Positions 51,361-57,187 of a DNA stretch of 57,187 nt are shown here, piece after piece. The notes beneath the pieces are model-generated. The model was not told where the DNA came from, did no database searches, and was given only the letters and a program-made list of their open reading frames with translations. Position 1 is the first letter of the stretch. Every line of letters starts with the position of its first letter. Made by a program: the position numbers and the translations under genes. Source of the DNA: Polymyxa betae (Eukaryota > Endomyxa > Phytomyxea > Plasmodiophorida > Plasmodiophoridae); contig RBZT01000820.1 in the NCBI GenBank assembly GCA_003693705.1, forward strand, positions 1-57,187. The letters run 5' to 3'.

Positions 51361-51627
51361 ATGATGTTCAAGCAAGCCAAGGCTGGAGAGCGAGCAGCGT
51401 CGACGCCCGTCCAGAAGAACGACGTCTGGTCGCGACTGGATCGCTGCAAACAGAAGGCGGTCGATGTTGGGAAGCAGGTCGTGCATTGGGGATTCGTCCC
51501 GTTCATTATCGTTCTGGGCTGTCAGGCTGGATCTGATCAGGTTTGTCCCATCTGCAATCTGCAGTTTCATTCTGATGAGTTGTTGTCGTTTTAGGTGCCT
51601 TTGTTCGAAGCTTTAATCCCTATATAA
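51361..51627 (+). CDS. TOMM7: Mitochondrial import receptor subunit TOM7
   Basis: TOM7 is a small tail-region subunit that modulates stability of the outer-membrane TOM translocase. Exons are 51361-51540 and 51595-51627 with a 54-bp intron, giving 70 aa. The single membrane helix with HWGFVPFIIVLG matches the family signature WGF-x-P-x-V-x-x-LG. The following G-S-D and L-P/L-F tail, split by the intron, matches the short family C-terminus. The N-terminal extension of about 25 residues is longer than in animal TOM7 (about 55 aa). A second in-frame ATG immediately follows the first. Confidence 0.88.
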
Positions 51628-51934
51628 TTGTCATCGCCAAGCTCATCTGCCGCCATTCAATCGTCAAGATTCTCACCTCTTTATTTTTGCATAAATCCTC
51701 GAAATCTACGAAATCAGCTTTTATTGTGCCAAATCTTAGTAAAACTTGAGGAGTTCAAATCTAAAAGCAACCGCGAATCAATCTTTTACAACCATTCGCT
51801 GGCTTTGCGATTTTTTTGAAATGGAAACTCAATTCAAGAAGGTGCTGTTTTGAGTGTGTGAAGCATCCTTTGTTGTGAGGAAACAGTTTAGAAGCGAAAT
51901 CGAGCTGATGCGAATGTGACGGAGTTGGAGACCA

Positions 51935-53463
51935 ATGGCAGATGACGACGACATCGAAGAGGGCGCTTGCCTCGACCTGCTCACACCTCTGCAGCGCTAT
52001 AGGCGCGGGAACACTCTCAGCGTTAGCGATATCGCTCAGCAGGCATGGTGTGAGCTGCAAACAGGTTCGTCATGACGCCTTCATCGCATCCATCATGGGC
52101 ATTGATATTCGTGCAGCATTCAGTCTGGAGGTTCGATTAAATCGTGTATGAATGAGTTCGAGATTCGGATTCAGGTTTCGATAGTATCGTCGTAAGACGA
52201 CACCCGCCATGAAGTTGGGCACGAAACGGCACCGGGAGATGGAGCTTGAAGTTCACGAACTTCGCGAAATTCAAACTGTGACAGCCGAAGATTCCTGGGC
52301 CTGCAGTAAGCAGAAATTCTGTGATTTTTTACGAGAATTAAGGATTATGGTGTAGAAATGATCAACACGATATTCTCGATTGGTATTCGAAGCACCAACA
52401 ACCGAAATCCTTGCTGGATTCTAATGCAACGTTCTGCAGGAGAGTTGCTAACCACAGGCAGAACCCGCGAGTTACATGTTTTTGGGAGTCTCGATCCGCT
52501 TCGATATCTGCTTCAGGAATCCAATGACGAACAATCTTGGGCGATTGGTATCATCGATCTGATCGAGCTGCACCCGCCTTCACAACATGACCAGTAAACA
52601 GCTGATTTCCGTTTTCCGCTTTCCCTTCAACCAGTGTCTCTTCTGGGATTCCATTTTCATTTAGCATGACGCAGGCAACGAGAGGAAGGTCTGATTCCAT
52701 TCCTGGTTGATAACAAGACCCGGACGGTGGCGTCAGTTCCCGGATTCGCTCAGAAACGAACATCTCGCATGCAGATGATGCTGTACAAGTTCCTGTTCGA
52801 TAATCTGGTCTCGAATCCGTCCTCGGATTGGATCGCCGATTTCCTCAAAGCTCGCGATCTGAATCCGATGGCGATCAGCACCTCTCCCGACGTCGTTACC
52901 GAACTTCAGAAATTTGATCTGCAAGACAGGAATCTGTTACAGATTTGTATAGCAGCTGTGAATAGTTTTCAGGCCGTATCCCGATCCAGTAGCATGCTGA
53001 AAGTATGGTTTGGCTTTATCGTACAATTTGTTCATGTTCTATTACACGAATCGTCTGGCTTGCTTCTGTAGCTCGCATTAGGGCTTATGGGCCCGATGTC
53101 GTGGCTTTCAGCTTCTGATTGATTTGCATAATGCGTCGATATTGCCTTCTAACCGTGTTCAAAGGTGGTTTATGAGCTTCAAGGGATGCGAGCTCAACTC
53201 GGAGAAGACATCTGGAGGTACGACCATGATCATCTTCAAGGCGATGTCGGATATTTTCTAGAATTCTGGACCGGGTTAAGAGGACCCAATCCCGTCTTGT
53301 AAGACGCGATCTTGTCACAGCGGATTATGGAATGTGAATTCGTCATAGATCGGGGGAGGCCTGGAAATGTCGTTCGTGTCAATATCGTCAGATGTGTTCG
53401 CAATCACCATATCAGCCACGTTTACAATCGGATCAGCAGCATTCTGCATCCGATCATTCTTGA
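51935..53463 (+). CDS. EXO5: Exonuclease V (EXO5/DEM1), iron-sulfur single-strand exonuclease
   Basis: EXO5 proteins are PD-(D/E)XK nucleases with a 4Fe-4S cluster, acting on single-stranded DNA in nuclear or mitochondrial genome maintenance. Exon 1 (51935-52064) encodes LSVSDIAQQAWCELQ, including the first cluster Cys. A 14-nt microexon (52117-52130) lies between introns of 52 and 54 bp. Then MKLGTKRHREME follows, and later TRELHVFG, WAIGIIDLIE (active-site Asp region), LVDNKTRTV (the xxK strand of the nuclease core) and AQKRTSRMQMMLYK. The last intron (about 50 bp) restores WKCRSCQYRQMC, the C-x2-C-x5-C end of the cluster motif. TGA is at 53461-53463. Confidence 0.9.
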
Positions 53464-53482
53464 ATAAATACACTGTTTTATT
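53463..53482. terminator. Overlapping polyadenylation signals of convergent EXO5 and hydrolase genes
   Basis: A plus-strand AATAAA overlaps the end of the EXO5 stop region (53463-53468). A minus-strand AATAAA (TTTATT at about 53477-53482) lies 22-27 bases beyond the hydrolase stop. The two genes therefore converge with only 40 bp between stop codons, and their 3' UTRs must overlap. Confidence 0.5.
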
Positions 53483-53503
53483 ATTATTGAGAATTTGGGA
53501 CAA

Positions 53504-55031
53504 TTAGGTGGATAGGATCGTGAGCGCTCGACGTTCAGCTTCGAGAGCGTCGAAGTAATCCATGGCACAATCCTCAAGCCATGAGCTGGAATTCAACCGT
53601 ACTTGCTCAAGGAAGCCAACATGGCCGCCGCCCGGAACAATATTCCTGTACGACCATATCGATTAGAGGAGATGGACAGATCAGGAGGACTCACATAATG
53701 ATGTTGGGGTTGGAGCGGAAGCTGTCGATCGGGATCGAGTTCGCCAAGCAGATCGGGTCATCTTCGGATTGGATACAGAGGAGAGAGGCGGTCACCAGGC
53801 CGACCTTGTCATCTGTGCTACAAGCGGCGTAATATTCAGCGACCGATGAGAACTCTTCCGATGTCGGCACATTCACCAGCTCGTCATAATCACGCAGAGT
53901 TCGACACGAATATACACGCTTGATGTCGATCGTTGTCTGCAAACAGCATTTAGACAGATCCGTTTCGATGAAGAGAGAAACCACCTGCTGAAAGACGTGT
54001 TCGTGTTGCCGGAACCAATGCAACATTCTCAGACAGAAGCCACGATTGAGAACGTGACGAGAGAATGATAATGGACGTTCCATATGAGCAGCTGTTCGAT
54101 CCATATTGAAATTGGTGCTGATAGCGACAGCGCCCTGAACCAGGCCAGTATTACCACACTCTTCTGAGAGGAAACGGATCAAGACAGTGCCTCCCATCGA
54201 GAATCCGATGGTATATAACGGGGTCTCTCTATCAATATACTTCGATCTGATTAGGGATACAACCTGCGGCCTTATCAGCGCTGGGAAACAGAAACCAGGG
54301 GAATACTGGACCTGACGTAAATCCGACGTTCGTGCAGCATTGAAACTGACGGCCGTATACAGCTGATTACCACCACAGCCGCGATTGTTCATCAGCTGCA
54401 AAAGCAATGTAATCAGCAACCCCGAGGCGCCCAGTACGACCCGCTACAAGAGACATACAACGCATTGATAGCCTCGCCTGGTCGCCTCCCGAACCATATG
54501 CTTACAGTACGATGCCATACTGTGTCCATTAATTCCTATTAAAAGGGTGAGATAGAAGATTGACGCCCTTTATAACGGAGACAGACCATGTAGTAGCAAG
54601 AGGGTCTTCCTCTTCGGGTCGATACCATCAACAGCCCAATCGATAGAGACAGCAGCACCGCATGATAATGGCACTGATACACGAAAATATCGAGGTAGGT
54701 CAGGGACATGCTCACGAAGTGTGGCTGATACGATCGAATGAATGATGGGATTCGCCTGCGATCACCGAATCAGAACTCGAAGCGATCAATCGGATGGTCC
54801 CAGAAGAGCCAGTACGTAGGGGAATGGCAGGCGATAATCGTTGAACCGTGGGCAGCGGGCCAGTATGCGCCGGTTCCGCTCGCTATCGACGCAAACGATG
54901 ACGTGCGCTTTCAACCTGCTCACTGCAATGAGGCGGGATGGTAATGACGAGAGCGAGAAAGAGATACCTCTTCCTGGTCCAGGCCCATGTATACCATGAT
55001 ATACCAATCACTATAATGATAATAGTGATCA
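53504..55031 (-). CDS. Alpha/beta hydrolase of the ABHD1/ABHD3 type
   Basis: Members of this family are membrane-anchored serine hydrolases acting on lipids or esters. The N-terminus from ATG 55031 is a hydrophobic membrane anchor (residues 1-13, Ile-rich) followed by Trp/Arg residues. Then come RNRRILARCP, KTLLLLHG (oxyanion strand), NNRGCGG with FNAARTSDLR (family signature), the nucleophile elbow IGFSMGG (Ser), the SEDDPI segment with the acid Asp, and, across a last intron, PGGGHVGF with the catalytic His. The complete triad is visible. TAA is at 53504-53506. Several introns lie between 54420 and 55000. The N-terminal exon is inferred. Confidence 0.82.
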
Positions 55032-56412
55032 TTAATACAATGACAAAGCCTATGTTCCCGGCCCAGGGGCCCCGGAAAATGTGATCTGGCAGTGACGCAG
55101 CTTTACAATCCAGTGTCCGGGCTAGTCACAAATCCACGCAATTTCTACAGTTCCGTTTTCATTCGAACCTCGCCCAGGTTTTTTGGCGCGGCGTGAGGTA
55201 CTGTTAGGGATAAACCCTTTTTTGGAAAATCCAGGTTCGCGACAAAATCCGGTGGTTTACACAAATTGGTAGAATACAGTATTGGACAAAGCCAAACGGA
55301 CTACTCAAAAGGTGTGTTGGGACAAATCCAACCGGACAGAGGCACACGGAAAAAACAGGTTTTGCGCCACAATTCCGTTTTTCAGTCGAAAATCGTTGTC
55401 AGAGTTGGATTTTACCACAGGATGTTGTCGTAAAACTGGATTTCCCGTGGCATCGATTTGCGCCAATGCCCAATAGCATTTGCCAACACCACAATAGCAT
55501 CGGAATTGGCTGCGAGGTTGTAATAAATGACCCTTGCAAGCTACTTGCGTTATAATAATGAAAACGGTCACTGGCGGAGACAGGTCGATCGTGCATTCGC
55601 TCCTGCACACATCGACCTGTCTCCGCCGATCGTGCATTCGCTCCTGCACACATCGACCGGTTTGATGTACTTTGAAGCTTGCACTCTTTGTCAAACATTT
55701 TCACAGTCAATGTTACACTTTCGCCGTCTCTGCTAGTTAAATGCTCTAATTTAACACTCCAAGATAATGATGGTCACGTTTATTGCCCGGACCGAAGTCT
55801 AGATAACTGTGTATGCCATCAGAGCCGGGTCGTCCTGATGGCCGTTATGATAGGGCTGTTTGATGACCGTGTATATCATTATGCGCTGGAACGTACAACT
55901 GGTGCACGACCTTCAGTCGATTTTCGGGCCTTTATCTAAGAACAGCTCTGACCAGCATTTGCAATCGGCAACTGTTTCAAATTTATCATCAGCGCCGAGG
56001 TCACTGTTCGGCTTGAATTGCAAGTTTCTGCTCTTCAAAAATGGATGCCCATGACAGTATAGAATGTACCTTAGTTAGGCGGGCTCAAGTCTACATTCAA
56101 TGAGCCATATTGTCAACGCCCTATATCGGATAGGGGTTATGTCATCAATCGGTTCCGCAGCTGCTTGACCTGGTCGGGTTTACGAGAACGTCTGCGGTTG
56201 ATCCTTGGTCTTGATATCACCGAATGTCGGTCACCATCATTGCGTTGTTCTTTCTTTACATTGTCCCGAGCAGTCATGCAGCCGGTCTGGGACGCGGGGG
56301 ATGGGTGCGTCAACAGCAATAATCTGAAAAGAAGTTTCATCCACATTATTATGACCTGGCGCTGGAGATTTATCTGGGTCCACCAGCTCACAACGATGCC
56401 TGGGAAGATGAT
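55032..56412. other. Gene-free region containing a compound repeat
   Basis: About 1.4 kb upstream of the hydrolase and before the GTPase. Short frames on both strands (up to 129 aa) arise from the repeat and have no recognisable content. The only clear structure is the inverted/direct repeat at 55573-55658. Confidence 0.5.
55573..55658. repeat. 17-bp inverted repeat nested with 32-bp direct repeats
   Basis: GGCGGAGACAGGTCGAT (55573-55589) and its exact reverse complement (55611-55627) enclose 21 bases. A 32-nt sequence beginning CGATCGTGCATTCGCTCC occurs identically at 55586-55617 and 55627-55658, overlapping the arms. Inside each copy GTGCA and TGCAC form a smaller stem. The arrangement could fold as a cruciform or hairpin and resembles a fragment of a MITE or a recombination product. 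Confidence 0.85.
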
Positions 56413-57187
56413 ATGATTCGATGTCTATCAAGCGGAAGTTTCACTGCTGTCGTTCATGGCGTTTGGGGTGCTGGGAAATCACGTCTTGTTGAGGCCCTGA
56501 ATGGGATACGCCCTGGAACAATATCTGGAGATAATTCACAAACCACTCGAGAATGCATCCTTTACGATGATTTTAGTGTTGGTGATGACACCCTGTATCT
56601 AATCGACACTCCGGGTTTTCGAGAAGAACCCAGTGCTGCTGATGTTGCTTTTGTGCAACAATCCAAGAAATTGGTATCACAAATTGACGCTCCCTTAAAG
56701 CGAATCTATTTTATGTTAGATTTCAACGAACCGAGAAATCACATTCCCCCTGGATTGGAGACTCAGCCGCAAACGCTGTTTTCAGCTTACGGTCCAGAAA
56801 TGATTGACTGTTTCCGATTTGTTATTAGCAATTGTGACCGTCTGAATTATCGTCGGGAATTTTACGATGATGCGAAGCAACGCTTAATACGAACATTTCG
56901 TGAAGCAATCGGAGTCGAGATGGCACAAGATTCTGTTCTGTTTATTGCTTGTTCTAGTCGCAAGGGCACAATTGTTTCAACCATTTGTTTTTGGATCTGC
57001 AACGAGTTGTCCCCAATACTGACATCTTTTCAAATGGAAAGGGTCTTCAACAACCTGTTCAACTGACACAACGAGTTTCTGCTGAGCCACGAGATTCTGA
57101 TCACGCCAATACTGACAATGCTGCTGATAAAGAACAGCAAGATAATGCTGCTGATAAAGAACAGCAAGATAATGTTGCTGATACAGA
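56413..57187 (+). CDS. GTPase of the AIG1/septin-like type, partial at window edge
   Basis: P-loop GTPase. ATG at 56413. Motifs: G1 GVWGAGKS, a switch I region with a TT pair, G3 DTPGF, a possible G4 (SNCD, in place of TKxD/NKxD) and G5-like ACSS. The spacing fits AIG1/GIMAP, septin or Toc-type GTPases; AIG1-like is slightly favoured. The frame stops at 57066, but a GT-AG intron beginning near 56967 (after KGTI) would join to a second frame open to the window end, which reads GLQQPVQLTQ and then a Gln/Asn/Asp-rich repeat. An upstream exon is possible. The 3' end lies outside the window. Confidence 0.68.
57106..57187 (+). repeat. 27-bp tandem repeat encoding a 9-residue unit
   Basis: A unit reading approximately AATGCTGCTGATAAAGAACA plus GCAAGAT is present two and a half times up to the window edge. 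In the frame proposed for the GTPase tail it encodes D-N-A-A-D-K-E-Q-Q. The multiple-of-three length and unbroken frame support coding. The array continues outside the window. Confidence 0.75.

Noticed and set aside
52551-52763. Minus-strand frame inside EXO5 with VEGKAEN-like peptide
   Set aside because: It lies opposite the EXO5 segment between WAIGIIDLIE and LVDNKTRTV, which is supported by the family order on plus.
53315-53503. Minus-strand frame with PPPIYDEFTFHNP downstream of the hydrolase
   Set aside because: The hydrolase already ends at 53504 after its catalytic His exon, and the plus strand here restores the EXO5 cysteine motif.
55573-55658. CRISPR array
   Set aside because: Only two direct repeat copies, no regular spacers, and the genome is eukaryotic.
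55305-55710. Minus-strand frames of 103-129 aa near 55.5 kb with a repeated peptide
   Set aside because: The peptide repeats simply translate the nested DNA repeat, and there is no other sign of coding.

Overview
The window is nuclear DNA from a eukaryote with a compact genome: about 27 protein-coding genes in 57 kb, on both strands, many broken by very short GT-AG introns (mostly 41-70 bp). Products are core eukaryotic proteins: U1-70K, an XMAP215-type microtubule polymerase, proteasome beta-3, NF-YB, ribosomal protein uL15, importin-beta, VPS26, TOM7, CDK10, a class II histone deacetylase and exonuclease V. The standard genetic code fits, with TAA, TAG and TGA all ending recognisable proteins. 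Homologues of RNF32 and MORN3, which are typical of flagellated lineages, suggest a unicellular flagellated eukaryote such as a zoosporic fungus or other protist. I cannot place it more precisely.

Layout. 1-1.5 kb: AT-rich, no gene seen. 1.5-9.2 kb (minus): XMAP215 protein, U1-70K, C2H2 zinc-finger protein. 10.2-11.0 kb (plus): proteasome beta-3. 11.1-11.8 kb (minus): Lys-rich protein resembling RNA polymerase I subunit RPA34/PAF49. 12.4-15.2 kb (plus): coiled-coil/disordered protein. 15.3-20.8 kb (minus): NF-YB and focadhesin. 21.6-23.9 kb (plus): uL15 and a NIPA-type transporter. 24.0-24.6 kb (minus): longin-like protein. 24.8-30.4 kb (plus): giant TPR protein. 30.6-33.9 kb (minus): importin-beta. 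34.4-37.9 kb (plus): CCDC51/MITOK-like protein, two small proteins and one unknown gene. 37.9-40.0 kb (minus): HDAC and a small gene directly upstream. 40.3-43.5 kb (plus): one or two unknown genes, the second with a PAM2-like motif. 43.8-46.6 kb (minus): RNF32 and a MORN3/EF-hand fusion. 47.9-53.5 kb (plus): CDK10, VPS26, TOM7, EXO5. 53.5-55.0 kb (minus): alpha/beta hydrolase. 55.0-56.4 kb: no gene, but a structured repeat. 56.4 kb to the end (plus): a GTPase running off the window.

The genes are mostly unrelated housekeeping functions and no operon-like pathway is evident. The exception is the same-strand RNF32/MORN3 pair. The most interesting features are architectural: an XMAP215 protein that starts at TOG3, an initiator codon alone on a 3-nt exon in PSMB3, a 14-nt microexon in EXO5, the MORN3/EF-hand fusion, a stop/start overlap upstream of the HDAC, a ~105-bp tandem duplication between VPS26 and TOM7, and a 17-bp inverted repeat overlapping 32-bp direct repeats near 55.6 kb. 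Splice junctions were inferred by eye from reading frame, GT/AG and family conservation. No RNA evidence was available.
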